A stretch of 64,000 nt of DNA from Bacteroides graminisolvens DSM 19988 = JCM 15093 (GCF_000428125.1 NZ_ATZI01000005.1:1-64000); one strand, 5' to 3'; positions 1 to 8,715 are shown, numbered from the stretch's first letter. The notes: generated by a model from the letters alone, not told the origin. Program-made: numbers and translations.

Positions 1-1
1 C

Positions 2-290
2 CTGACAAAGGCGAGTGTTCACGACATTCATTATTTGAAAGACGTAAAGTGTAACTTTCAGAATTGCACCATCATCGGTGATCGTGGATATATTGGAGCA
101 GCCATACAACTTGATTTATTTGAAAAAGCTAATATCAAGTTGGAAGTTCCATATCGGTCGAATCAAAAAGATTGGAAACCTGTATTTAGTCCATTTGCTA
201 AAGCAAGGAAAAGGGTTGAAACGCTTTTTGCACAATTATGCGATCAATTTATGATAATCAGAAATTACGCAAAACAAACAGAAGGATTGT
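2..290 (+). pseudogene. IS982-family transposase, C-terminal fragment
   Basis: The open frame enters from the left edge (LTKASVHD... before the TTG at 35) and reads through GDRGYIG, RKRVETLFAQL and MIIRNYAKQTEG, the order found near the C-terminus of IS982-type DDE transposases. The IS982 homology stops at residue 85; the last residues (WFFVKFGAK, stop at 319) are encoded by the terminal repeat of the neighbouring ISL3 element. The gene is therefore cut by that element. The 5' part lies outside the window, so an intact N-terminus cannot be excluded, but the product would lack its C-terminal end. Confidence 0.8.
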
Positions 291-2191
291 GGTTCTTCGT
301 CAAATTTGGTGCAAAATAACGGTTCTTAAACAACCAGTATAATTGACTTATTGTGTTGATATACAGGCAAATAAATAACAAAAAGCTAGTATAATAGAAT
401 TATTTTTATTATCTTTAAAGGTCTGACACTAAAGGATTTAAAGATGATTGACAACACTAGCCAACCCAAAGATAATAACTTTTTTATAAACAAACATTCG
501 CTCCAAGCTATTTTTGGAATCCCAGGTGTTGTATTCTATGATTCCGTTATAAGTGATAATTTGATTCTTCTATCTGCCCGTCTTAAAGACAAGACAGCAA
601 AATGTATCTGTTGCGGTAAAAGGAGTAAAAGTGTCCATTCATCCTATATGCGCAAATTAACAGATCTAGCTGTAGTTGGCAGAGCTGTTAAAATTATACT
701 GAAAGTCAGAAAGTTTAGATGCCGTTACAGTAATTGCACTCAAACAGTTTTCTCTGAGCAACATCTGCCCTTAACGCGGAAACACTCACGACTGACAGAT
801 CGCACAAGTCACTTTTTGCAAAAACTGCTCATTGAGGTCTCTTCTCGTAAAGGTGAGTATATAAGTGAGCTCCTATCAATAAAGCAGAGCAGTTCTACCT
901 GTCTTAGAATCGTTAAGTCTATAGAAATGCCCCATTTTCAGGAACTAACTACCATAGGCATAGATGACTGGGCATACAGGAAAGGCAAATCGTATGGTAC
1001 TATTATTGTAAATGCGATTAATCACCGTCCCGTAGAACTACTAAAGAGTAGAGACAAGGAGGAGGTTGCAGATTGGCTTATAAGACATAACTCCATACTG
1101 TATGTAACCAGGGATCGATCAAGCAGCTACTCTAATGCTATAAAGTCTGGGGCATCCAAGGCGTCACAAATAGCAGACAGGTTTCATTTAGTGAAAAATC
1201 TGGGAGATCACATAGCACATGAAATACGAATGGAGTATAAAACCATTAAAAATAGTTGGTTGGCTCACAGGAAGAGTCTTTATAAAAGCAAAAAAATAAC
1301 ATCTGCTTAAGTAGTGGAGATAACGAAAATACCAGCGATTCACAATATAACAAACACACCAATAGTGTTAACCATAGAAAACAGGAGTTGTTTAACAGGA
1401 TTCATGAGCTTAAAAACAACAACTACTCTCAAAGAGCAATTGCCAAGGCTTTAAACATTAGCCGTAATACTGTAAGATATTATTTTGAAATGGAAGAGTT
1501 GTTGCCACGAGCAACCATCTATTATAATAATTATGGAGATTTTATGGATCTGATTAAGGAGTGTTGTAATCAGGGGTTAAATGTAAGAAATATATTTGTG
1601 TCTCTGAAAAAACAGGGATTCAAGGGTAATCAAACATCTTTTTATCAGTGGTTCAACAGGCACTTCCCGGAATATCAGAATAAGAAAAGATTACCAGTAG
1701 CATTAAATACCTCTCCGATAGTTTATGAAGAAACTCGATTTAGCGGAATGTCACCCAACAGACTTGCTATACATTTAACAAATAGTGAATGGGGTGTTTC
1801 AAAGGAAACAGGCGAGTGTAGCAAGTCTCACATACTGGCAGAGGATATTATTAACTCCTCTATGTTATTAAAAAGCATGAGAGAGGTATACAACACTTTT
1901 AGAGAGGTTTTGAACAGTAAAGATGAACTTAGATTAGACCAATGGCTCGAGAAGTATAAGTCGACCCAAATACGGAGGATTAAAAGTTTTATAAATGGCA
2001 TTATTCATGATTTGGAAGCAGTAAAAAACGCCATTAAATACCCTTGGAGTAATGGAGTTGTGGAGGGGCATGTAAACAGATTAAAAAACAAGAAAAGAGA
2101 GATGTATGGCAGGGCTGGATTTGAACTGTTAAGACGAAAGGTCGTGCTTTCCAACTTAGGATAACCTGCACCAAATTTGACGAAGAACCAC
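289..2191 (+). mobile_element. ISL3-family insertion sequence
   Basis: Positions 289-313 and 2167-2191 are exact 25-bp inverted repeats, with the GGTTCTTCG-type tip common in the ISL3 family, and they bracket an ISL3-type transposase. ISL3 elements normally make 8-bp target duplications. The flanks here (AGGATTGT on the left, CTTTTGGG on the right) do not match, and the element separates two different truncated mobile genes. The left and right sides were thus probably joined by recombination or deletion after insertion. The transposase is frameshifted, so the copy is probably non-autonomous. Confidence 0.88.
444..2164 (+). pseudogene. ISL3-family transposase, frameshifted
   Basis: Two frames together make one ISL3 transposase. 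Part one (444-1310, 288 aa) has an N-terminal zinc finger (CICCG, then CRYSNC) and the first catalytic region (IGIDDWAYRKG, VTRDRSSSY). Part two reads in the -1 frame from about 1290 to 2164 and carries the helix-turn-helix (YSQRAIAKALNISRNTV) and the C-terminal catalytic block (SNGVVEGHVNRLKNKKREMYGRAG). The frame changes at an A7 run, 1290-1296; frame two is open across the junction, so one base gained or lost explains everything. Programmed or transcriptional slippage on A7 is possible but less likely, since ISL3 transposases are normally single ORFs. Confidence 0.85.
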
Positions 2192-3200
2192 TTTTGGGGT
2201 GAAATAAACAAACAAGCCGTAGGGCAGGTGCTGGGCAACCGGTTCGAAATGGATTTTGAGGATTACAGTTATGGTTTCCGTCCGAACAAAAATGCCCAAC
2301 AAGCAGTACTCAAAGCACTGGATTACATCAACAGCGGTTATCAGGACATTGTAGATATTGACCTGAAAAGCTTCTTCGATGAAGTTGACCACTGCGTTCT
2401 GCTTCAATTGCTGTATCGCAGGGTAAAATGCCCGCTTACCTTACGCCTTATCCGCAAATGGCTGAGAGCTCCGATTTTAATCAACGGGAAATTAGTCAAA
2501 CGCCGCAAAGGAGTACCACAGGGCAGTCCACTAAGTCCGATACTCTCCAATATCATGTTGGATGAACTGGACAAGGAACTGGCAAGGCGAGGGTTAAAGT
2601 ATGTCCGTTATGCTGATGACTTCAGCATTTACTGCAAAAGTCAATGGCAAGCCCGAAAAACAGGCAACGAAATTTATCTCTTCTTAAAGAATAAGCTTCA
2701 CCTGCCTATTAACAGGGAAAAAAGCGGCATACGACGACCAGTAAATTTCACCCTGTTAGGCTTTGCATTTGTCCCTACCTATAAAAAGGGGGAGAAAGGC
2801 AAATACCAGTTGGTGGTAAGCGACAAAGGATGGAAAAACCTGAAACTGAAACTCAAAGCCATTACCCGAAAAACCACCCCCGCCACTTTCGATGAGCGCA
2901 TTATCAAGCTGAAAGAAGTACAGCAAGGCTGGCTTCAATACTACCGTATGGCAAGTATTCAGGGAAAACTCAAAGACGTGGACGGCTGGGTACGCAATCG
3001 ACTGCGCTGCTGTATCTGGAAACAATGGAAGAAACCTGAACGACGACGGAAAAACCTGATGCGTTTGGGCGTTGACCTTGAACACGCTTACAGTCACAGC
3101 CGAAGCCGTATGGGAACCTGGGCAGTAGCTTGTAGTCCTATTTTGAAAACCACCATCACGGTGGAAGGACTGCAACAACGCGGGTGCGAGTCTATGTTAA
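2192..3200 (+). pseudogene. Group II intron reverse transcriptase/maturase, truncated
   Basis: About 335 residues of a bacterial group II intron-encoded protein: YSYGFRP, DIDLKSFFDEVDH, GVPQGSPLSPILSNIMLDELD, the catalytic VRYADDF, and a C-terminal maturase (GIIM-type) region with GWLQYYR and CIWKQWKKP. The N-terminus (RT-0, RT-1) is missing because the frame starts at the end of the ISL3 element. The last residues (ESMLIHAP) run into antisense carbonic anhydrase sequence. No domain V hairpin is visible downstream, so the 3' end of the intron is missing as well. The base composition is more GC-rich than that of the adjacent ISL3 element. Confidence 0.87.
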
Positions 3201-3483
3201 TCCATGCTCCCTAAATTGTCTTTAATCAAAACATTACCTGCAATCCGTATGCTAAAATATCCCCCAAGCCTTGTTCGAAGATTAATTCAGCCGAAGTTCT
3301 GGAATCAATACAACTAAGAATTGTTGCAAACGGAAATTGTCCTTCTGAAGTTTGATTTACTTGTTTGAGCAGATTTCTATCGGTTTAAAGTTGTTTATTA
3401 AACGCAGGTTACCTTCTATAAAAAAACGCTTAAGCTTTTTGAGATGTTATTTTGTCTTGTGATTCTTTGGTATGTATCCACAT
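3200..3483 (-). pseudogene. Beta-carbonic anhydrase, decayed fragment
   Basis: Reading the minus strand with frame changes gives a recognisable beta-carbonic anhydrase: start ATG at 3483 (MWIHTKESQDKITSQKA), then VNQTSEGQFPFATILSCIDSR (split here over two frames), TSAELIFEQGLGDI, then SIRIAGN and LGSM in another frame. The zinc-ligand/dyad core CIDSR is intact. At least three frameshifts are needed (near 3430, 3380 and 3255), and the coding sequence ends where the reverse transcriptase fragment begins. The start lies 6 bp beyond the Sua5 stop codon, so it was most likely the last gene of that operon. The enzyme interconverts CO2 and bicarbonate. Confidence 0.78.
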
Positions 3484-3489
3484 AAATCT

Positions 3490-4452
3490 TTAGTTTGTTG
3501 AATTATTATATTGATATGCAGCTTTTTTTACCCTGTCCATTATCGCGATTCCCAGTCCTTTTTCTTCAACAGGTTCAATATAAATACTTTTCACACTTTC
3601 ATCTTCTTCCATTGTATGAAGTGAGGCAAACAGATTGGCGGAAATTTCAATTTTATTGCAGGTTTGAGAGGTGTATATAACTTTCGTGGCCGTGTAATCG
3701 GCATTATTATTTCTATGCAAAATCAGCCCGGAGAATTCGGGAAAATACCTTAATGGCTCATTTAAAATATAAAGAGGTTTTTTGGGTGAATAGTGGCTTT
3801 TCAGCAAGCCCGGAGAAACTAATTTTTCAGGCCTGGTACTGTTGAAAATAAAAATATCCGGAAGAGCATTTTCAATATCTTCCAATGTAATAAAGCCCGG
3901 ACGTAATAAGCGACAGGTATCGCCTTCAATCGAAACAATTGTTGATTCTATTCCCACAGATGTATTGCCTCCATCCAACACATAATCGACATTGGGTAAT
4001 TGTTTTTTTACATGATGTGCATTTACCGGACTAAGCTGTCCGAACTTATTTGCACTTGGTGCGGCTATCGGACAATTCGACTGTTTTATTAATTCAAGGG
4101 CAATGGAATTATTGGGCATGCGAATGCCTACTGTGTCGAGCCCGGAAGTAACAATATCCGGAACAATCGATGATTTGGGTAACACAATGGTCAAAGGTCC
4201 CGGCCAAAAATGCTTTGCTAAACGCATTACATTTTCACATATACCTGTTGATAAAATGTGAAGGTCCTCGAACGAAGCAATGTGCACAATCAATGGATCG
4301 AATGATGGTCGCTCTTTTAATTCAAATATTTTAGCAACAGCAAAAGGGTTAAGTGCATTTGCACCTAACCCATATACTGTTTCAGTCGGAAAAGCCACCA
4401 GCCCGCCATCTTTGATAATTTGAGCCGCCTGGCTAATGCTGTTATTTTTCAT
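3490..4452 (-). CDS. Sua5/YrdC/TsaC threonylcarbamoyl-AMP synthase
   Basis: This enzyme makes L-threonylcarbamoyl-AMP from threonine, bicarbonate and ATP, the first step of the tRNA modification t6A. About 320 residues give the two-domain Sua5 form: the YrdC domain (GGLVAFPTETVYGLGANA near the N-terminus, KERPSFDPLIVH, PSANKFGQLSP) followed by a C-terminal Sua5 domain (SPGLLKSHYSPKKPL, MDRVKKAAYQ at the end). I chose ATG 4452 because an upstream extension would run through purE. It overlaps the end of purE by 11 bp, implying translational coupling. Whether it is the only tsaC gene or a paralogue with an operon-specific role cannot be seen here. Confidence 0.9.
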   Translation of the reverse strand: MKNNSISQAAQIIKDGGLVAFPTETVYGLGANALNPFAVAKIFELKERPSFDPLIVHIASFEDLHILSTGICENVMRLAKHFWPGPLTIVLPKSSIVPDIVTSGLDTVGIRMPNNSIALELIKQSNCPIAAPSANKFGQLSPVNAHHVKKQLPNVDYVLDGGNTSVGIESTIVSIEGDTCRLLRPGFITLEDIENALPDIFIFNSTRPEKLVSPGLLKSHYSPKKPLYILNEPLRYFPEFSGLILHRNNNADYTATKVIYTSQTCNKIEISANLFASLHTMEEDESVKSIYIEPVEEKGLGIAIMDRVKKAAYQYNNSTN

Positions 4453-4918
4453 TGACCAGATTATTATCGGCTTCTTCCAACTCTTTTCTCTTTTTGTCCT
4501 GAAAATCAATAATTTGTTTTTGAATTTCATGGTTAGATATGCCCAGTATTTTTGCAGCTGCCAGAGCTGCATTTTCGGGACTTAAAACGGTCATAGGAGC
4601 AACTCCCGATGGCATACGGATACTTGAATACAAATCGGCTCCACCAAATTTATCGCTATAGGGCGGACAGGCGATAACGGGACAGTACGTTTGAGCATCG
4701 GTAAAGCCGCTTAACGCATTACTCATGCCGGCTATGGTTATAAAAACAACATTTTCCTTTTCATATTCCTTTATCAGATTATAACATTTTAATGGCACTT
4801 TATGGGCCGAAGCTATTCTGGATACTGTTTTTATATCAAAACTTTCCAGCACGTTGCTTATTTGCTTAGCCCACTCAATGTCGGCTTTAGAACCCATTAT
4901 TATCACCACTTTGCTCAT
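4442..4918 (-). CDS. purE: Class II PurE, AIR carboxylase
   Basis: The 158 residues match the PurE fold: IIMGSKADIEWA and RIASAHKVP at the N-terminus. Several blocks resemble the class II (treponemal/animal-type) enzyme rather than E. coli-type class I: ITIAGMSNALSGF, IACPPYSD, GGADLYSSIRMPSG and NAALAAAKI. Class II enzymes carboxylate aminoimidazole ribonucleotide directly with CO2 and need no PurK. The start overlaps the end of the P-loop gene by 32 bp, and the stop overlaps Sua5, so it sits inside a coupled operon and away from other purine genes. That suggests either a back-up purine step or a related carboxylation in another pathway. Confidence 0.85.
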   Translation of the reverse strand: MSKVVIIMGSKADIEWAKQISNVLESFDIKTVSRIASAHKVPLKCYNLIKEYEKENVVFITIAGMSNALSGFTDAQTYCPVIACPPYSDKFGGADLYSSIRMPSGVAPMTVLSPENAALAAAKILGISNHEIQKQIIDFQDKKRKELEEADNNLVNEK

Positions 4919-6842
4919 AGTCTTCTATTTTATTAAATGAATACTCATATTGGTAGCTCATTGGGATAATCTCATTGTATTCCTCAATGCTTGCATTTGA
5001 CAAACAAGCATCAATTATTCGTTTGCCTGTATGTAATAAGTCTTCCTTTAAGTATTTTTGTAATTCTGTTCTGAAAAAATCACGAAGCATTTCGGCGCCG
5101 GCATCGTAACCCTCGAAACCAACTTCAGGTTGATTGTACACTTTCAAAAATCGCGAAGGAATTTTTGAACCTTCCAGGGTAAGGTAATTTAACTCATAAC
5201 CTAACAGCGGGCAGCGGGCGGCCTGATATTGATCGGTCTTCAGTTGGGCAGCACCTCTTCGTGTCAGGTACTCACGCATGAGAAGCTGCGGTTTGAAACC
5301 AACCTGCCAAACTCCAATGTTTTGATTGGGAACCAGGGTGAAAGTTGTACGGGGCGTATCAATGATTTGTTTGAGCATCATATTGGCTTGAGGTACTCGT
5401 TTCCCGGTAGCGAAAGGCCAATAAGAACCAATACCTTCGCTTTCCATACCGCCCGAACTCACAATACTTGGGTTATTGTGACCCCGTGGCGCAACTAAAC
5501 GCCACAACCATGCCAATGCCGGGGGTAAAACATGAAACAACCCGATAATTCCGTATGAAGGGTTTTCTTTTGAGCAAACAGGAGTGCGTATCCCGAAACT
5601 CCTGATGTCGACCGAAACAGGTCTGTTGACAACATTTGGTACCGTTTTTCGGGGTATAATAACCCTTGGATTGGGGCACGATTTTCCGGGTTCATCCTGT
5701 ATATGATCCCAAATCAGAGCAGTTGACCCGGGAGTAGTTTCAATATTTAAAAACAATAGCGGAGAAGATGGATTAATCGTTGTTTTTTCCAAAGTTGGGT
5801 CATCACCATATTGTTTAACACTATCGACACGAACAAACCAGGCGTTTTCGGCATCTATAATACGGAGTTTTCCATCTTTTTTCTGTACCGAAGGATGACA
5901 AAAAGCCATATCATCGGCCACAGCGTTGAACGAACAAAAACGGGGAATTGTAATAAACCTATCTTCTGAGGTTACCAGATTACGGCCTAATAGTACCCGT
6001 CCGTCAGATTCCCGCAGAATATGCTGGTGCATTTCACTTTTTCCTCCACCACTGGCACCTTCGTGCATGAATGTGGTTAAATTGTCGTAGGGGCTTATTG
6101 ATTGAACTGCCGAACAATGCGCAATTATCCAGTCTTCTTTTTCGGCATGGTTCAGCATAACACCGTAAAGACCTTTTTTTGCACTCGGCCCCGGATATAA
6201 ATTATAGGAATATAGCTCGTGAATTGATTCGGTGCGGTTATGGACAACCACCTGTTTCCCATTAAAATGGGTATGCCTGAATATGGGAGCCACAAATATT
6301 ACAGATTTCAGTTTTGCACCTATCTTTAATTCGTCAACCGCAACCATTTCCTGCAACATCGACAAACCCAATGCAAAGAATGCTGCATTGGCAGGAGCAA
6401 TAGCAATACCTAAAGAGCCAATATTTTCTCTTCCGGCAAAATAGAAGAAAACCGCAAGGTCTTGTTTTTTCAGCCAATCGAAAGTTTCGGTTTGCAGACC
6501 TGAAAATTCATACCCGTATTTATCAATAAAACGCTTTTTATCTGTTGGATTATTGTCGGCAATAACCATGGTATCAGGGTCTCTACGGCGCATGTATGCT
6601 TCGGTATAATTAGCCGAAATTCCATTTTTAACACGCTGTACAATTGCCTCTGTATAATTTCCTTTCCCTGGTACATCGTATTGCACTTCATATTGTACAT
6701 TTTCTTTGCCGTTGGTGGCTGCATCTGCCAATTCTTCGGATGTATTGAACACTTTAAAACTCTTGCATTCAGTTAACAACTTAGCAATGTTTTCAGGAAC
6801 AATAATATTTTTCCCATTTAAAACAGTCAATAAATTACTCAT
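4887..6842 (-). CDS. PEPCK-like P-loop protein (DUF4914-type)
   Basis: The 651-residue protein has a phosphate-binding loop GASGGGKSE at about residues 262-270, in a setting like the kinase-1 loop of phosphoenolpyruvate carboxykinase. Other visible blocks are FFYFAGREN (about 133-140), HNRTESIHELYSYNLYPGP, and a conserved-looking SSGGMESEGIGSYWPFATG. I believe this is the family Pfam calls DUF4914, whose function I do not know. It has no signal peptide and should be cytosolic. Its ATG overlaps the HAD stop codon (ATGA), so the two are translationally coupled. The substrate is unknown; nucleotide-dependent phosphoryl transfer, possibly with carboxylation or decarboxylation, is inferred from the fold only. 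Confidence 0.75.
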   Translation of the reverse strand: MSNLLTVLNGKNIIVPENIAKLLTECKSFKVFNTSEELADAATNGKENVQYEVQYDVPGKGNYTEAIVQRVKNGISANYTEAYMRRRDPDTMVIADNNPTDKKRFIDKYGYEFSGLQTETFDWLKKQDLAVFFYFAGRENIGSLGIAIAPANAAFFALGLSMLQEMVAVDELKIGAKLKSVIFVAPIFRHTHFNGKQVVVHNRTESIHELYSYNLYPGPSAKKGLYGVMLNHAEKEDWIIAHCSAVQSISPYDNLTTFMHEGASGGGKSEMHQHILRESDGRVLLGRNLVTSEDRFITIPRFCSFNAVADDMAFCHPSVQKKDGKLRIIDAENAWFVRVDSVKQYGDDPTLEKTTINPSSPLLFLNIETTPGSTALIWDHIQDEPGKSCPNPRVIIPRKTVPNVVNRPVSVDIRSFGIRTPVCSKENPSYGIIGLFHVLPPALAWLWRLVAPRGHNNPSIVSSGGMESEGIGSYWPFATGKRVPQANMMLKQIIDTPRTTFTLVPNQNIGVWQVGFKPQLLMREYLTRRGAAQLKTDQYQAARCPLLGYELNYLTLEGSKIPSRFLKVYNQPEVGFEGYDAGAEMLRDFFRTELQKYLKEDLLHTGKRIIDACLSNASIEEYNEIIPMSYQYEYSFNKIEDYEQSGDNNGF

Positions 6843-7384
6843 ATCTGATTATTTTTTAAAATTATATGCTTTGAAGCTTCTAAAAGATTAGAACAAATAA
6901 CAGTCTCTTTGTTTATTTCATTCTGATGTTTTTTACCATGACCGGTTAACAAATAAATTGGTGTAATTCCGGCATTTAATCCACACTGAATGTCTGAAGG
7001 ATGGTCGCCAATAATAAAAGAACGACTTAAATCAATATTGTACAATAGGTTAGCCTTGTCAATAAAATACGTTCTGGGTTTCTTACATTCACAATTATCC
7101 TCTGTATTATGCGGACAACAAAAAGTATCAGAAATAACTATATCCTGCTCTTTCAATTTTTTTATGATGTGTTTGTTTACCTCTGAAACCTCCTTTTCTG
7201 TGGTAATTCCTTTGGCTATACCTGATTGGTTAGTAATAATGAACAATAAAAAATGCTCCAGTAATAATGATAATGCTTCAAAAGTAAACGAATAAAAGCT
7301 TACTTCAGATGAATGTTTAATATAACCTACATCATCAATCAATGTTCCGTCTCTGTCTAAAAAAACCGCAGGATGCTTAGCCAT
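6839..7384 (-). CDS. HAD-IIIA phosphatase, GmhB/histidinol-phosphatase type
   Basis: A 181-residue HAD phosphatase with the nucleophile/acid motif DRDGTL (residues 10-15), motif II IITNQSG, the GmhB-type zinc site CPHN...CECKKP, and motif IV GDHPSDIQCG. Family members dephosphorylate heptose bisphosphate or histidinol phosphate; the real substrate cannot be told from sequence. No other LPS-heptose or histidine gene is nearby. It is coupled to the P-loop gene by a 4-bp overlap, so it more likely removes a phosphate from an intermediate of this operon. The product is cytosolic. Confidence 0.85.
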   Translation of the reverse strand: MAKHPAVFLDRDGTLIDDVGYIKHSSEVSFYSFTFEALSLLLEHFLLFIITNQSGIAKGITTEKEVSEVNKHIIKKLKEQDIVISDTFCCPHNTEDNCECKKPRTYFIDKANLLYNIDLSRSFIIGDHPSDIQCGLNAGITPIYLLTGHGKKHQNEINKETVICSNLLEASKHIILKNNQI

Positions 7385-7459
7385 TGCTTCAATTATTTCA
7401 TTGGCAAAGATAATACTTTTTACTTAATAAATAAAGTGCTACTTAATTTTATTTTTGGA

Positions 7460-7747
7460 TTAATAAGATGGAGGAGATTGCACCCAAATAATTTCGCTTA
7501 CACCATCGAAGTAATTAATGGCATTAAACTGAGATTTAGCATTAAAGTAGATATTATCACCGGGCTTAAGAACAAAACTTTTTCCGTCCAAATCAAACCG
7601 CACTTCGCCTGAAAGTACATAAGAGAATATCTGACCAAAGGTGTATATAACAATTGAAAAGGATTGTTTACCAGAATTACGGGGAAAATTAGTGCACTTA
7701 CAATCCTTCAATATATAAACAAGATTAATAACAAACCCATTGGACAA
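7460..7747 (-). CDS. Cupin-domain protein, probably the remnant of a regulator
   Basis: The last 60 residues are a clear cupin half: FSYVLSGEVRFDLDGKSF followed by LKPGDNIYF. This is the usual C-terminal domain of helix-turn-helix/cupin regulators of about 180 residues. Here the ORF is only 95 residues, the N-terminal 35 do not resemble a helix-turn-helix, and none is visible upstream in any minus-strand frame. It is probably a truncated regulator at the head of the operon, 75 bp before the HAD gene. A stand-alone small cupin enzyme is the alternative. Confidence 0.5.
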   Translation of the reverse strand: MSNGFVINLVYILKDCKCTNFPRNSGKQSFSIVIYTFGQIFSYVLSGEVRFDLDGKSFVLKPGDNIYFNAKSQFNAINYFDGVSEIIWVQSPPSY

Positions 7748-8426
7748 ATTAAATATGCACTAATTTAATTCCGCCAACGGGTTTTTAAAAATACGATTAT
7801 AGCAGTTTAACTGCTGAGACATTTAGTTTTCTCGTTTTTATTTTATTCTTAAATCTCCAGCATTTTATTCTGAAAGCAAAACCGATAAGTTCCTGTAACT
7901 AAAAGTTGAAGCTCGGATAAGAAAAAGATTTGTGTAAAAAGTAATAATCTTGACTTCGTTGTTTTTTATAAGGCTGAGTGAAACGAAACCTTAGATTATT
8001 GTATTTTTCATTATATAGCAATTTCTAATAAACATAAGCAGCGAATACTTTCATTTTCGCCAAGGGCTACTCTTAAAGGGGTGATTCATTGTTACAAATA
8101 TATGTTTTTTTGCTAATACTTTCCACTGTATCACCCGAAATTAACATAGTTTTTTATCCAAATGCTTTGAACAACAGCCACCATTCATCTACCATAAGTT
8201 ATAAAAACAGAGCTCCTAAAAATAGACCAAACGAACCTTTGTGAGGGGAATCTTGAATTTCTAAATCATATTAAATATCCTTCTTATTATTATATATTTA
8301 AACGAGTAGAACTAATTTTACAAATTCACCCCTTGAGATCATGAATCAGACGAATCTTGTCAAGAGCAGATTTATATATTATTAACGGGTAAACAGGGAA
8401 GCAACAAGGAGCAGCAAGACTTTGGT
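7748..8426. other. AT-rich non-coding stretch
   Basis: About 680 bp without a convincing gene on either strand. I see no tRNA, hairpin terminator or transposon end. It may hold the promoter of the minus-strand operon and eroded sequence. Confidence 0.5.
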
Positions 8427-8715
8427 AAAACATAACCAACTTTTTGAAAAACATAACCAACTTTTTCAAAAAGATAACCAGCAATTTTAAATCGTAAACC
8501 GTCTTTTGGGTCATGATAAACCGTCTTATGACCGTAACACGGTTGCTCAGGAACCTTTTGCTACCGTGCAAACCGGCGCGAGACACCGTGTTAATGCAAT
8601 CACAAGCCGGCAAGACATAAAAAAAGGCAAGAGTACGAACTCCTGCCTTTGCGCCTATAATAATTTGAATATACTATAAGCTTATAAGTACAAAGATAAT
8701 ACATTATACTGTCAA
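8427..8715 (-). repeat. 290-bp intergenic repeat, copy A
   Basis: The reverse complement of this segment aligns end to end with 39786-40075, with long identical blocks. In order, reading the minus strand, it contains a -7 box TATCTTTG (8691-8698), a short stem with a T-run (8619-8647), a 57-nt hairpin closed by AACACGGT/ACCGTGTT (8536-8592), AGACGGTTT repeats, and a roughly 21-bp tandem unit containing GTTGGTTATG. Short reading frames across it are artefacts of the repeats. It carries no transposase and could be a small mobile or RNA-based element. Confidence 0.85.
8619..8684 (-). ncRNA. Putative small RNA from repeat copy A
   Basis: On the minus strand a promoter (TTTG, 20-nt spacer, TATCTTTG at 8691-8698) is followed about 50 nt later by a hairpin (GGCAGGAGT/ACTCTTGCC, loop TCGT) and a run of T. 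A transcript of roughly 65 nt is expected. Compared with copy B, the stem sequence changes but pairing is kept (one G-U in A, all Watson-Crick in B). The start point is estimated from the promoter. Confidence 0.45.

Noticed and set aside
2192-3214. Complete group II intron or retron
   Set aside because: The RT lacks its N-terminus, and neither domain V nor any msr/msd structure is visible around it.
8326-8613. Open frame of 95 codons across repeat A, with a similar frame at 39888-40115
   Set aside because: The similarity comes from the DNA repeat itself, which extends beyond the frames; the frames have no common start or end, and the tandem KLVMFFKKLVMF comes from a 21-bp repeat.
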